From Gordonia araii NBRC 100433 (lineage in GTDB: Bacteria > Actinomycetota > Actinomycetes > Mycobacteriales > Mycobacteriaceae): a DNA stretch of 63,694 nt. Location: the NCBI RefSeq assembly GCF_000241265.1, contig NZ_BAEE01000078.1, positions 1 through 63,694 of the forward strand, given 5' to 3'. Below are positions 43,463-52,768 of the stretch, piece after piece. The notes under the pieces were generated by a model. The model was not told the DNA's origin. It ran no database searches and worked only from the letters and a program-made list of their open reading frames with translations. The number at the start of each line of letters is the position of its first letter. The first letter of the stretch is position 1. The translations under genes were made by a program, and so were the position numbers.

Positions 43463-45667
43463 CTAGGCGTTGACCTTCGTCAGCGTCTCGTTGGTCAGCT
43501 TCTCGCCGCGAGAAGCCTTGTCAACCAGCGAGGCCGGGGGCTCGAAGTGCGAGCCGTACTTCGACGCGAGGTCGCGTGCACGGTCGACGAAGCCCTGCAG
43601 GCCGCCCTCGTACTGGTTGACGTACTGGATCACGCCACCGGTCCACGGCGGGAACCCGATGCCGAAGATGGATCCGATGTTGGCGTCCTCCACCGAGGTC
43701 AGCACACCCTCGTCGAAGCACTTCACCGTCTCCAGCGCCTCGGCGAAGAGCATGCGCTCCTTCATGTCCTCCAGCGGGATCTCCTTGCTGCCCGACTTGA
43801 AGTGCTCGCGGATCTCCGGCCAGATGAGGCCGCGCTTGCCCTCGGCGTAGTCGTAGAAGCCCTTGCCGTCCTTCTTGCCGGTACGACCCTGCTCGACCAT
43901 CCAGTCGATGACGTCGTAGGAGCCGTGATGCGGGAAGTCCACACCGGCCGCCTTCGCCGCCGCCTCGGTCTCCTTGCGGATCTTCTGCGGCAGGGTCAGG
44001 GTCAGCTCGTCCATCAGCTGCAGCGGCGGCGCCGGGTACCCGGCCTGCGAACCGGCCTGCTCGATGAACGCCGGCTCGATGCCCTCACCGACGGCCGCGA
44101 CGGCCTCGTTGATGAAGGTGCCGATCACGCGGCTGGTGAAGAACCCGCGGCTGTCGTTGACGACGATCGGGGTCTTGCGGATCTGCAGCGTGTAGTCGAT
44201 GACCTTGGCCAGCACCGCGTCGGAGGTCTTCTCACCCTTGATGATCTCCACCAGCGGCATCTTGTCGACGGGGCTGAAGAAGTGGATGCCGATGAAGTCC
44301 TCAGACCGCTTCACGCCCTCGGCGAGGATGGTGATCGGCAGCGTCGAGGTGTTCGACCCGAGCACCGCGTCGGGCTCGACGATATCCTCGATCTCCTGGA
44401 AGACCTTGTTCTTGACCTCGACCGACTCGAAGGCCGCCTCGATGACGAAGTCGACACCCTTGAAGTCGGCGGCGTCCACGGTCGGGTGGATCCGGTCGAG
44501 CAGCGCCTTGCTCTTCTCCTCGGTGGTCTTGCCGCGCGAGAGCGCCTTCTCCTCCAGCTTGACCGAGTAGTCCTTGCCGCGGTTGGCCGCGTCGATGTCG
44601 ATGTCCTTCAGGACGACCTCGATGCCAGCCTTCGCGCTGACGTACGCGATGGCCGCGCCCATCATGCCCGCGCCGATGACGCCGACCTTCTTGGCGGTGT
44701 ACTTGTCGTAGCCCTCCGGCCGCGACCCGCCGCCGTTGATGTGCTGCAGGTCGAAGAAGAACGCCTTGATCATGTTCTGCGCGACCTGGCCGGTGACCAG
44801 CGAGACGAAGTAGCGCGTCTCGACGAGGTCGGCGGTGTCGACATCGACGTAGGCACCCTCGATGGCCGCGGCGAGGATCGCACGCGGAGCCGGCATGTTG
44901 GTGCCCTTGATCTGCTTGCGCAGCAGCGCCGGGAAGGCCGGCAGGTTGGCGGCGACCGCCGGGTTGGTGGGAGCACCGCCCGGAATCTTGTAGCCCTTCA
45001 CGTCGAACGGCTGCTGGGCCTCCGGGTTCTCCTTGATCCACGCCTTGGCGGCCGGGATCAGTTCCTCGACGGAACCGACGACCTCGTTGACCAGTCCGGT
45101 CTCCTTGGCCTTCGCCGGGTTGAACTGCGTGCCCTGCAGCAGCACGCCCATCAGCGCGTTCTGCATGCCGAGCAGGCGCACGGTGCGGACCACGCCGCCG
45201 CCGCCGGGGAGCAGGCCGAGGGTGACCTCGGGCAGACCGATCTTGGAGCCCTTCACATCCGCGGCGACGCGGTAGTGGCAGTGCAGCGCGATCTCCAGGC
45301 CACCGCCGAGAGCGGCGCCGTTGATGGCCGCGACGACGGGCTTGCCCAGCGTCTCCAGCCGGCGCAGGACGGCCTTCATGCCGTTGGCGCGCTCGGTGAT
45401 CGCGGTGGCGATCTCCGCCTTGGTGACGTCCTTGGGACGGTCGGCGGTCATGTCCTTGAGGTCGCCGCCGGCGAAGAAGGTCTTCTTCGCCGAGGTGAGA
45501 ACGACACCCGTGATGTCGTCCTTCTCCGCTTCAAGGCGGTCGACGGTGGCCGCGATGGAATCGATGAACAGCTGGTTCATCGTGTTGGCGCCCTGGTTGG
45601 GGTCGTCCATGGTCAGGATGACGACGCCGTCGGCGTCCTTCTCCCAATTGATCATGTTGTCGCTCAT
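43463..45667 (-). CDS. fadB: Fatty acid oxidation multifunctional protein, alpha subunit
   Basis: 734-aa enzyme with enoyl-CoA hydratase and 3-hydroxyacyl-CoA dehydrogenase activities. The N-terminal crotonase domain has NGAALGGGLEIALHCHYRVA and EVTLGLLPGGGGVVRT; the dehydrogenase begins at VGVIGAGMMGAAIAYVS with SNTSTLPITIL and GIHFFSPVDKMPLVEII. The C-terminal 3HCDH repeats follow. The order fadA then fadB, 27 bp apart, matches Rv0859/Rv0860 as I remember them. The pair forms a trifunctional complex for beta-oxidation in the cytosol. Confidence 0.95.
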   Translation of the reverse strand: MSDNMINWEKDADGVVILTMDDPNQGANTMNQLFIDSIAATVDRLEAEKDDITGVVLTSAKKTFFAGGDLKDMTADRPKDVTKAEIATAITERANGMKAVLRRLETLGKPVVAAINGAALGGGLEIALHCHYRVAADVKGSKIGLPEVTLGLLPGGGGVVRTVRLLGMQNALMGVLLQGTQFNPAKAKETGLVNEVVGSVEELIPAAKAWIKENPEAQQPFDVKGYKIPGGAPTNPAVAANLPAFPALLRKQIKGTNMPAPRAILAAAIEGAYVDVDTADLVETRYFVSLVTGQVAQNMIKAFFFDLQHINGGGSRPEGYDKYTAKKVGVIGAGMMGAAIAYVSAKAGIEVVLKDIDIDAANRGKDYSVKLEEKALSRGKTTEEKSKALLDRIHPTVDAADFKGVDFVIEAAFESVEVKNKVFQEIEDIVEPDAVLGSNTSTLPITILAEGVKRSEDFIGIHFFSPVDKMPLVEIIKGEKTSDAVLAKVIDYTLQIRKTPIVVNDSRGFFTSRVIGTFINEAVAAVGEGIEPAFIEQAGSQAGYPAPPLQLMDELTLTLPQKIRKETEAAAKAAGVDFPHHGSYDVIDWMVEQGRTGKKDGKGFYDYAEGKRGLIWPEIREHFKSGSKEIPLEDMKERMLFAEALETVKCFDEGVLTSVEDANIGSIFGIGFPPWTGGVIQYVNQYEGGLQGFVDRARDLASKYGSHFEPPASLVDKASRGEKLTNETLTKVNA

Positions 45668-45694
45668 TGTCTTCTTCCCAATGTCTTTCTGTGC

Positions 45695-46906
45695 TTAGAG
45701 GCGCTCGATGACGGTCGCGACGCCCATGCCGCCGCCGATACAGAGGGTGACCAGGCCGTAACGCCCGCCGGTGCGCTCGAGCTCGTCGAGGCAGGTGCCC
45801 AGGATCATGGCGCCGGTCGCGCCGAGCGGGTGGCCCATCGCGATCGCGCCACCGTTGACGTTGACCTTGTCGTGCGGGATGTTCAGGTCCTTCATCCACT
45901 TCATGACGACCGACGCGAAGGCCTCGTTGAGCTCGTAGACGTCGATGTCCTCGACGGTGAGGCCGGCCTTCTTCAGCGCCAGCTCGGTGGCCGGGGTGGG
46001 GCCGGTGAGCATGATCGACGGCTCGGAGCCGATCTCGGCGAACGAGACGATGCGGCCGCGCGGGGTCAGGCCGTTGCGCTTGCCCGCCTCTTCCGAACCG
46101 ACCAGCACCAGGCCGGAGCCGTCGACGATGCCGGAGCTGTTACCGCCGGTGTGGACGTGGTTGACCTTCTCGACGCTCGGGTACTTCTGCATCACCACAT
46201 CGTCGAAGCCGGCCATGTCGGCCAGGCCCTGGAAAGCGGGCTTCAGCTTGCCGAGCGACTCGACGGTCGTGCCGGGGCGCATGTGCTCGTCCTGCTCCAG
46301 CAGCGTGACGCCGTTGAGGTCCTTCACCGGGATGACCGACTTGGCGAAGTAGCCCGACTCCCACGCCTTGGCGGCACGCGCCTGCGACTCGGCGGCGAAC
46401 GCGTCGACGTCCTCGCGGGAGAAGCCCTCGATGGTGGCGATCAGGTCGGCCCCGATGCCCTGCGGGGCGATGTAGTTGTCGTAGGCGGTGGCGGGGTCCA
46501 TGAAGAGGGCGCCGCCGTCGCTGCCCATCGGCACGCGCGACATCGACTCGACACCGCCGGCGAGAACGAGGTCGTCGAAGCCCGAGGCGACCTTCGCCGC
46601 GGCGAGGTTCACGGCTTCGAGGCCGGAGGCGCAGAAGCGGTTGATCTGGGTGCCGGGCACGGTCTCACCCAGGCCCGAGACCAGTGCAGCCGTGCGGGCG
46701 ATGACCGCACCCTGCTCGCCGACCGGCGAGACGACGCCGAGGACGACGTCGTTGACCTGGGCGGGGTCGAGACCGCCGTGGCGGCCGAGAAGATCTTTGA
46801 TCAGACCGGAAACGAGGTCGATCGGCTTGACGCTGTGCAGCGCGCCGCCGCGCTGCTTGCCACGAGGCGTGCGGACGGCCTCGTAGATGAATGCTTGCTC
46901 AGGCAC
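45695..46906 (-). CDS. fadA: 3-ketoacyl-CoA thiolase (acetyl-CoA C-acyltransferase)
   Basis: 403-aa thiolase that cleaves 3-ketoacyl-CoA in the last step of beta-oxidation. Catalytic Cys92 in INRFCASG; His in [15 protein letters not shown]; second Cys in LCIGGGMG. The GTG start is chosen because AAAGGAAC precedes it; a GTG five codons further up lies within the ribosome binding site. It is the first gene of the fadAB operon and is divergent from the double-TetR gene. Palindromic sites in between are probable operators. Confidence 0.95.
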   Translation of the reverse strand: MPEQAFIYEAVRTPRGKQRGGALHSVKPIDLVSGLIKDLLGRHGGLDPAQVNDVVLGVVSPVGEQGAVIARTAALVSGLGETVPGTQINRFCASGLEAVNLAAAKVASGFDDLVLAGGVESMSRVPMGSDGGALFMDPATAYDNYIAPQGIGADLIATIEGFSREDVDAFAAESQARAAKAWESGYFAKSVIPVKDLNGVTLLEQDEHMRPGTTVESLGKLKPAFQGLADMAGFDDVVMQKYPSVEKVNHVHTGGNSSGIVDGSGLVLVGSEEAGKRNGLTPRGRIVSFAEIGSEPSIMLTGPTPATELALKKAGLTVEDIDVYELNEAFASVVMKWMKDLNIPHDKVNVNGGAIAMGHPLGATGAMILGTCLDELERTGGRYGLVTLCIGGGMGVATVIERL

Positions 46907-46980
46907 GGATGTTCCTTTCACACGAAACCAGAGGTTGGTTACCCGGCTAGACTAACGCTGAATAACTTATTTGGCTATAC

Positions 46981-47006
46981 CCAATGGTCAATTGGTTCAC
47001 CGAACC
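46981..47006. promoter_or_regulatory. Palindromes between fadA and the double-TetR gene
   Basis: CCAAT-GGTCA-ATTGG (46981-46995) overlaps GGTTC-ACC-GAACC (46994-47006). Two dyads for a protein with two DNA-binding domains is notable. Both lie upstream of the regulator gene and about 75 bp from fadA. Confidence 0.6.
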
Positions 47007-47033
47007 GTCATCGTGGGCTATGGTCAGTTCACC

Positions 47034-48233
47034 ATGACCGTGCACTCCGCCCGCGCGAGCCGACCCGCCGACCGTCGCCGCCAACTCATCGCGCGTGCTG
47101 CCGACCTCTTCGTGCAGCGCGGGTACCCGCACGTGTCCATGGCCGATATCGCCCGCGCCGCCGGCGTCACCGCGCCCTCCCTGTACCGGCATTTCGACGA
47201 CAAGCAGGACCTCCTCGGCGCTGCCGTGCTCGCCGGCGTCGACGACCTGGAGACCTGCACCGATCGCGCCCTCGCCGCGCCCGCGTCGACGACGTCGGAC
47301 ACGGTGCGCGCCCTCGTCGAAGCGATCTGCAAGCGCCCCGATTCCGCGTCGCTGTGGCGTTGGACCGGCGCCTACCTGAGCGACGAGCAGAACCGCGAGG
47401 TCGCCCTGCGCACCCGGGCCGTGCTGCGCCGGTGGGCCGACGCGATCCTCGGCCCCGAGCGGGGGCTGGCCGACTGGGAGCGCTCCCAGCTGACGTGGGC
47501 GCTGCTGAGCGTCGCCGGATCGAGCGCCGTGCACAAGACGCGTCTTTCGCCGGCACGAGAGGTCGACGAGCTGGTCGCCCGCGCGGAACGCCTCCTGCTG
47601 CTGCGCCCGTCGCTGGCGCCCGCACGATCGGCCGGGGTGCCGCCGACCCCGTCGACGACGCGGCGCGACGAGATCCTCGACGCGGCGTCGACCCTCTTCG
47701 CCGAGCGCGGGTATGCCGACGTCGGCGTCGACGAGATCGGTGCCGCGGTCGGAATCAGCGGGCCGAGCGTCTACAACCACTTCCCGTCGAAGGCGGCGAT
47801 CCTCGTCGGCATCGGACAACGCAGCGCGGCGCGACTGGAAGCCGGGGTGATGGCGGCGTACGCGTCGCGTGACGATCCGGCCGAAATCCTTGCGGCGCTG
47901 GTGGATTCGTACGTCACGGTGATCACCGCGACGCCGGACCTGTCGGTGTCGTTCAACAATTCGCCCGCGCTGGCCGGCGACCCGTCGGCCGTCGACCTCC
48001 TCGACACCCAGCGGCGATACGTCGCCAGGTGGATCGATCTGCTCCAGCAGGCCGATCCCACCGTCGCCGGTCCGGCCGAGGCCGCCGTCGGCGCCCACGC
48101 GGCGCTGTCGATCGTCAACGACGCGGTCCGGCTGCGACGCGGCACCTCACGACCCGAGTTCACCGCGCAGATGGCATACCTCATGAAAGGCGTGTTGACT
48201 ACCGTTGAGTCCCATGACGGAGTCACCGGGTGA
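47034..48233 (+). CDS. Regulator with two TetR DNA-binding domains
   Basis: 399-aa protein containing two TetR modules in tandem. HTH 1 is VSMADIARAAGVTAPSLYRH near residue 40; HTH 2 is VGVDEIGAAVGISGPSVYNH near residue 240. Each is followed by its own all-helical ligand domain. A single chain thus mimics a TetR dimer, though it may also dimerise. The ATG before TVHSARAS is used; the upstream reading adds non-conserved residues. It is divergent from fadAB and presumably represses it in response to acyl-CoA. The 3' end overlaps the cyclase gene by 20 nt. Confidence 0.85.
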   Translation: MTVHSARASRPADRRRQLIARAADLFVQRGYPHVSMADIARAAGVTAPSLYRHFDDKQDLLGAAVLAGVDDLETCTDRALAAPASTTSDTVRALVEAICKRPDSASLWRWTGAYLSDEQNREVALRTRAVLRRWADAILGPERGLADWERSQLTWALLSVAGSSAVHKTRLSPAREVDELVARAERLLLLRPSLAPARSAGVPPTPSTTRRDEILDAASTLFAERGYADVGVDEIGAAVGISGPSVYNHFPSKAAILVGIGQRSAARLEAGVMAAYASRDDPAEILAALVDSYVTVITATPDLSVSFNNSPALAGDPSAVDLLDTQRRYVARWIDLLQQADPTVAGPAEAAVGAHAALSIVNDAVRLRRGTSRPEFTAQMAYLMKGVLTTVESHDGVTG

Positions 48234-49155
48234 ACCGCGCTATAGCCGCGACGAACTGACGGCCGCGCTCGGCGCCTCGCCCGAGCGGGTCGAGCGGCTG
48301 TGGAACGCTTTCGGGTTCGCGCGCCGCCACACCGACGCCAAGATCTTCTCCCAGCGCGACCTCGACGCGCTGCGCCTGCTCGCCGACTCGTCGCAGGTCG
48401 TCCCGGAGACCGAACAGGTGGCGACCGCGCGTGCCGTCGGACAGACCATGGCGCGGCTCGCCGACTGGCAGGCCGACATGCTGCTGAACCTCGCCGACGA
48501 CGACGCCATCTCGTGGACCGTCGACGACATGGCCCGCGCGATGGGCGCGATCCAGCAGATGGTGTGGCGCCGCCATCTGGAGGCGGCGCTGGAGCGCGAC
48601 GAGGAGGATGTCGACGCCGCGTCCGCCGAGTCGCAGCGGATCGCCGGTGTCCGCACCACCGAGGCCGTCGGGTTCGCCGACATCGTCGGCTTCACCAGCC
48701 TGTCCCGCCGGATCGACATGGCCGAACTCGAGGTGCTGCTGGAGGCATTCGAGGATCGTGTTCACGCCGTCATCACCGCGCACGGCGGACAGGTCATCAA
48801 GACCCTGGGCGACGCGGTGCTGTTCGTCAACACCGACGTCGGCGAAGCGGCGCTGACCGCCCTGGAGATCCAGGAGGACGTCGCCGACGTCGAGCCGGTT
48901 CCGCCGCTGCGGGTCGGCCTGGCCTACGGCGAGATCCTCAACCGGCACGGCGACGTGTTCGGAGAGCCGGTCAACATCGCGTCGCGGCTGTGCGGCTCGG
49001 CGCGGCCGGGCACGATCCTCGTCGACGCGGAGCTGGCCGAGGCCGTCGGCGACGACGAACGATTCCGCCTACGTTCCATCTCGTCGCTGTCGGTGCGCGG
49101 CTATCGACGGCTGCGCGCATCGACGCTGGGACGTCCGCGGGACCGCTCCCGTTAG
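48214..49155 (+). CDS. Class III adenylate/guanylate cyclase
   Basis: 313-aa soluble cyclase. The N-terminal 140 residues form a helical domain (SPERVERLWNAFGFARRHTD, then FSQRDLDALRLL) similar to the regulatory domain of Rv1264/Rv2212-type enzymes as I recall them. The catalytic domain has VGFADIVGFTSLSRR with the first metal Asp, HGGQVIKTLGDAVLF with the second, and GEPVNIASRL. The likely product is cAMP, but substrate-specifying residues were not checked. It overlaps the 3' end of the double-TetR gene by 20 nt. The domain may sense pH, lipid or another small signal. Confidence 0.88.
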   Translation: MTESPGEPRYSRDELTAALGASPERVERLWNAFGFARRHTDAKIFSQRDLDALRLLADSSQVVPETEQVATARAVGQTMARLADWQADMLLNLADDDAISWTVDDMARAMGAIQQMVWRRHLEAALERDEEDVDAASAESQRIAGVRTTEAVGFADIVGFTSLSRRIDMAELEVLLEAFEDRVHAVITAHGGQVIKTLGDAVLFVNTDVGEAALTALEIQEDVADVEPVPPLRVGLAYGEILNRHGDVFGEPVNIASRLCGSARPGTILVDAELAEAVGDDERFRLRSISSLSVRGYRRLRASTLGRPRDRSR

Positions 49156-49220
49156 CCTCGCGGCGGCCCTGCCGAAATGTGATAGCCGAATGTCGGACCA
49201 CTCGCCTACCATCGGCGACC

Positions 49221-50201
49221 ATGACCGAAACCCTCTCAGACATCGCGATCGAGGCCGTAGACCTCGTCAAACGGTTCGGTGACTTCACCGCCGTCGACGG
49301 CATCAGTTTCCAGGTGCCGCGCGGCACCGTGCTGGGCCTGCTCGGCCCCAACGGCGCGGGCAAGACCACCACGGTCCGGATGATGACGACATTGTCGGAG
49401 CCGACGAGCGGCACGGCGCGCGTCGCCGGAGACGACGTGGTGACCCACCCCGACGAGGTGCGGCGGAGCATGGGCCTCACCGGTCAGGCGGCGACGGTCG
49501 ACGAGATCCTGACCGGCCGGGAGAACATCCAGATGATCGGCGGCCTGTACGGCATCGGCCGCAAGGTGCTGGCGGCGCGCGGCGACGAACTGCTCGAACA
49601 GTTCTCGTTGACCGATGCGGCCGACAAGCCGGTGAAGGACTACTCCGGCGGCATGCGCCGCAGGCTCGACCTCGCGGTGAGTCTGCTCGCCGCGCCGCCG
49701 GTGCTGTTCCTCGACGAGCCGACGACCGGCCTCGACCCGCGCAGCCGTACCGAGCTGTGGGACGTGCTGCGCGATCTGGTCAACAATGGCACGACGCTGT
49801 TGCTGACCACGCAGTACCTGGAAGAGGCGGACCAGCTCGCCGACGACATCGTCGTCGTCGACCACGGCCGCATCATCGAGCACGGCACCGCACTGCAGCT
49901 CAAGGAACGCGCGGGAGCCGCCAGCCTCGTCCTCACCGTGTCCCACGCCGACGACCTCACAGCCGCGGCCGACGTGCTGCGGCGTTCGGGCAAGGAGGTA
50001 TTCGTCGAACCCAACGCCCGACGCGTGACCACCGCAGCCGACGGACTCGGCGACCTGACCACCGCGGCCGGCTGGCTCGATGAATCCGGAATCGCCATCG
50101 ACGACCTCGGCCTGGCGCGGCCGAGCCTCGACGACGTGTTCCTGTCGTTGACCGGCCACCGCACCGAATCCGAAGAGAACGAGCAGGAGACCGCAGTATG
50201 A
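49221..50201 (+). CDS. ABC transporter ATP-binding protein, DrrA-like
   Basis: 326-aa nucleotide-binding subunit of an ABC-2 exporter. Walker A GPNGAGKT (42-49), Q-loop TGQAATVDEIL, signature YSGGMRRRL, Walker B VLFLDEPTTGLDP and H-loop-like TTQYLEEADQL. The C-terminal 90 residues match the DrrA-type extension (GLARPSLDDVFLSLTGH). It is coupled to the permease gene by an ATGA overlap. The relatives export daunorubicin-like drugs or lipids. The promoter TACCAT lies 8 nt before the start, so a leaderless message is possible. Confidence 0.92.
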   Translation: MTETLSDIAIEAVDLVKRFGDFTAVDGISFQVPRGTVLGLLGPNGAGKTTTVRMMTTLSEPTSGTARVAGDDVVTHPDEVRRSMGLTGQAATVDEILTGRENIQMIGGLYGIGRKVLAARGDELLEQFSLTDAADKPVKDYSGGMRRRLDLAVSLLAAPPVLFLDEPTTGLDPRSRTELWDVLRDLVNNGTTLLLTTQYLEEADQLADDIVVVDHGRIIEHGTALQLKERAGAASLVLTVSHADDLTAAADVLRRSGKEVFVEPNARRVTTAADGLGDLTTAAGWLDESGIAIDDLGLARPSLDDVFLSLTGHRTESEENEQETAV

Positions 50202-51028
50202 CCACCGCCATCAGCCCAGACCTGGCGATCACGCCCACCAGCCTGTGGCGCCAGTCGTGGATCATGGTCAAGCGCAACCTGATCCACACCAAGCGCATGC
50301 CTGAGATGCTGGCCGACGTGACGTTCCAGCCGATCATGTTCGTGCTGTTGTTCGCGTTCGTTTTCGGCTCGGCGATCGCGGTGCCCGGCAGCGGCAACTA
50401 CAAGGAGTTCCTGCTGCCCGGGATCATGGGGCAGACCATCGCCTTCACCGCGTTCATCGTCGCCAACGGTGTGACCGCCGACCTGGAGAAGGGCATCATC
50501 GACCGCTTCCGGTCGCTGCCGATCCATCAGTCGTCGGTGATCGTCGGCCGTGCGATCGCGGCGGTGCTTCACTCGTCGATCGGCATCGTCGTCATGGCGA
50601 TCACCGGTCTGTTGATCGGCTGGCGCATCCGCACGTCGATCCCCGAAGCCGTGCTGGGTTTTGGACTGGTGCTGCTGTTCGGCTTCGCGACCATCTGGTT
50701 CGGCCTGCTCGCCGGGTCATGGCTGAAGACCACCGAGGCCGTGAACGGTTTCATGTTCACCACGTTGTTCCCGATCACGTTCCTCTCGAACGCCTTCGTG
50801 CCGACCGGCAACATGCCGACCTGGCTGCGCACGATCGCCGAGTGGAATCCGATCTCGGCCCTCGTGCAGGCCATGCGCGTGTTGTGGGGCAACGGTCCGG
50901 CCGCACCGGAGACCGCGCCGTGGCCGTTGCAGAACCCGGCGCTCGCGACGGTCATCTGGTCGGTGGTGCTGACCGCCGTCCTGGCGCCGATCGCACTTCG
51001 CGCCTACTACCGCCGCACGACGGACTGA
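50198..51028 (+). CDS. ABC-2 type permease, DrrB-like
   Basis: 276-aa integral membrane protein with six hydrophobic segments, starting with MFVLLFAFVFGSAIAVPGSG. The ABC-2 landmarks are NYKEFLLPGIMGQTIAF and FMFTTLFPITFLSNAFVPTG. A C-terminal loop RTIAEWNPISALVQAMRVLW is typical of DrrB/ABC2 permeases. It pairs with the upstream ATPase to export a hydrophobic compound. The downstream region holds repeat elements rather than a gene. Confidence 0.9.
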   Translation: MTTAISPDLAITPTSLWRQSWIMVKRNLIHTKRMPEMLADVTFQPIMFVLLFAFVFGSAIAVPGSGNYKEFLLPGIMGQTIAFTAFIVANGVTADLEKGIIDRFRSLPIHQSSVIVGRAIAAVLHSSIGIVVMAITGLLIGWRIRTSIPEAVLGFGLVLLFGFATIWFGLLAGSWLKTTEAVNGFMFTTLFPITFLSNAFVPTGNMPTWLRTIAEWNPISALVQAMRVLWGNGPAAPETAPWPLQNPALATVIWSVVLTAVLAPIALRAYYRRTTD

Positions 51029-51039
51029 GACTGGTGGGC

Positions 51040-51259
51040 GGGGGTCTCGATACACCGCCCTCGCAAGCTCGGACGGCACTCGACCACCCGTCGATCGGAC
51101 GAGCATCAATGGGTGGTCGAGTGCCGGCGAGGCGCTAGCCGAACCAGTGTGTGTCTCGATGGTGGTCGAGTGCCGGCGAGGCGCTAGCCGAACCAGTGTG
51201 TGTATCGATGGTGGTCGAGTGCCGGCGAGGCGCTAGCCGAGCCGGTGTATCGAGACCCC
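51040..51259. repeat. REP-like cluster: three 49-bp direct repeats plus inverted copy
   Basis: Three 49-bp units begin at 51112, 51161 and 51210 and share GGTGGTCGAGTGCCGGCGAG followed by GCGCTAGCCGA; the third diverges at its end. An inverted copy (GTCTCGATACACCGCCCTCG and CACTCGACCACCC) lies at 51043-51091. The cluster fills the gap between the drrB and ROK-regulator 3' ends. The same family is inside the membrane protein gene near 37200. Confidence 0.88.
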
Positions 51260-51269
51260 GCAAGACGAC

Positions 51270-52559
51270 CTAATCGGTGATCGCGATCGCGCCCAGCGGG
51301 TCGGTGTAGAGCGCGTCGAGCGAGATCGCGCCGGCGGCCTGCTGCTGCACGGTGACGCCGGCCCGGGAGACGCGCACATCGCGCTTGGCGGTGACGCTGG
51401 TGTCACGGATGGTGCGCGCGACGACCGGGAGGGTCTGCGGAGCATCGGTGAACGCCTGCCCGCCGAGGACGACATGGTCGGGGTTGAAGATGTCGGAGAT
51501 CAGCGCGACCGCGCGACCGAGGACCTCGGCGCGCTCGGTCAGGATGTCGCGAGCGATCTCGTTCCCGTCGCGCGCGGCCTCGTGAAGATCGGCGATCTCG
51601 GTGAGTTCGAGGCCTGCCGCCCGCGCGGCGGCCACGATGCCGGTGTCGCTGGTAGCTGCTTCAAGTTGCCCGGTGCGATGGGGGTCGAGGAGCCGCGTCG
51701 GTCCGATCGGGAAGTGCCCGATCACCGGCGGCCCGGCGCTCGGCGTGTGGACCGAACCGTCGACGCTGAACGCGACGCCGACCATTTCACGCGCGTAGAA
51801 GTACAGGAAGCTCGCGCGCTGCTCCGGGTTGGCGACCAGCTCGGCGGCGGCCATGGCCTCTACGTGCGAGGCGACCGACACCGGATAGCCCAGGGTCTGG
51901 GCGAAGATCCGACCGACCTCCGCCTGCGACCAGCCCAGTCGGGGATGGTCGACGACACCGCCGTCGTGGACGCGGCCGCCGACCGCGACGCCGACCCACC
52001 GGATCTCCCGGTTGCGCCAGCGCGCGAGGAAACCGGAAACGCTGTGCGCGAGTGCGGTGAGCGCGTTCTCCGCGCCCGCGTCGGCCGGGGTGGGCACCGA
52101 GATGGCGCCGACGACGCGGTGCAGCAGGTCGTGCGCGGTGATCGAGGTGACCTTGTAGCCGATGTGCACGCCGATCGTCAGATGCTCGGCGACCGAGATC
52201 TCCACCGGCAGGCGCGGGCGGCCGACGGCGCCGGAGGGCGCGAGGTCGCTGCGCTCACGGATGAGCCCGGCCTTCAGCAGGGCCCCAACCTGCCGGTTGA
52301 CCGTCGAGATGGACAACCCGGTGGATTCGGCGATCTCGTCGCGGAAGACCGGCGCGGCCAGGCGCACCGCGCGGAGCACCTGAGCCGCCGGCTTGTCCGA
52401 CAACGCGAGATCCGGAGTCGTGACGTGCAGGTCGGCGGGCCGCCGAGGTGCCCGGGCGGGGACGGGGGCGCCGACGGGTCGCGGCGATCGTGCGTGCGGC
52501 ACGCGGCGCGGCGGCGCGATTCGAGTGGTGGTGACGGGACGGTCGAGAATGCTGGTCAT
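51270..52559 (-). CDS. ROK-fold transcriptional regulator
   Basis: 429-aa regulator with a basic, proline-rich N-terminus (about 70 residues), a winged HTH (TGLSISTVNRQVGALLKAG) and a ROK domain (GVHIGYKVTSITAHDLL, GVAVGGRVHDG, NPDHVVLGG). The usual ATP motif DxGxT and the CxCGxxGC zinc motif are not visible, so it is a sensor rather than a sugar kinase. It resembles the mycobacterial Rv0485 type as I recall it. AAGGGAAC precedes the ATG. A Cys-rich leaderless upstream ORF precedes it by 92 nt. Confidence 0.87.
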   Translation of the reverse strand: MTSILDRPVTTTRIAPPRRVPHARSPRPVGAPVPARAPRRPADLHVTTPDLALSDKPAAQVLRAVRLAAPVFRDEIAESTGLSISTVNRQVGALLKAGLIRERSDLAPSGAVGRPRLPVEISVAEHLTIGVHIGYKVTSITAHDLLHRVVGAISVPTPADAGAENALTALAHSVSGFLARWRNREIRWVGVAVGGRVHDGGVVDHPRLGWSQAEVGRIFAQTLGYPVSVASHVEAMAAAELVANPEQRASFLYFYAREMVGVAFSVDGSVHTPSAGPPVIGHFPIGPTRLLDPHRTGQLEAATSDTGIVAAARAAGLELTEIADLHEAARDGNEIARDILTERAEVLGRAVALISDIFNPDHVVLGGQAFTDAPQTLPVVARTIRDTSVTAKRDVRVSRAGVTVQQQAAGAISLDALYTDPLGAIAITD

Positions 52560-52650
52560 GGTGTTCCCTTGGATTGGGCACCGACGCGTACGGACGTCGT
52601 CGGCGGGGGTGAATGCAGGAGGCCCGAAAGACGGGCGCGGATGAGATCGA

Positions 52651-52755
52651 TCAGTGCATTCGGCAACAACACAGCATTCGCGCAAGCGGCAGACGGCAGC
52701 CCAAAGCGGTGGTCACGTAGGTGACCTCCGGAGCGCGGTTCGCTTGCGACGACAT
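52651..52755 (-). CDS. 34-aa poly-cysteine leader peptide (uORF)
   Basis: A 34-aa upstream ORF ending LARMLCCCRMH. The -10 sequence TAGCTT ends 7 nt before its ATG, the hallmark of a leaderless message. Three consecutive Cys codons near the end (TGT TGT TGC) would stall when Cys-tRNA is scarce. Between its stop and the ROK start, two alternative stems are possible (GCCCG/CGGGC and CCGACG/CGTCGG). Cysteine-responsive attenuation by poly-Cys leaderless uORFs is known in mycobacteria; here the target would be the ROK regulator. Confidence 0.65.
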   Translation of the reverse strand: MSSQANRAPEVTYVTTALGCRLPLARMLCCCRMH

Positions 52756-52762
52756 GTCGGCA

Positions 52763-52768
52763 AAGCTA
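52763..52768 (-). promoter_or_regulatory. -10 hexamer TAGCTT for the leaderless uORF
   Basis: TAGCTT ends 7 nt before the uORF ATG, so transcription would start at the A of the start codon. No convincing -35 hexamer is visible, as is common for actinobacterial leaderless promoters. Confidence 0.6.

Noticed and set aside
43451..47872. Very long plus-strand open frame opposite fadAB
   Set aside because: It is a codon-bias shadow of two well-supported minus-strand genes, has low-complexity Arg/Leu/Val/Asp-rich sequence and no family features.
51040..51259. Insertion sequence or integron remnant
   Set aside because: No transposase or integrase frame and no target duplications; structure fits REP-like repeats.
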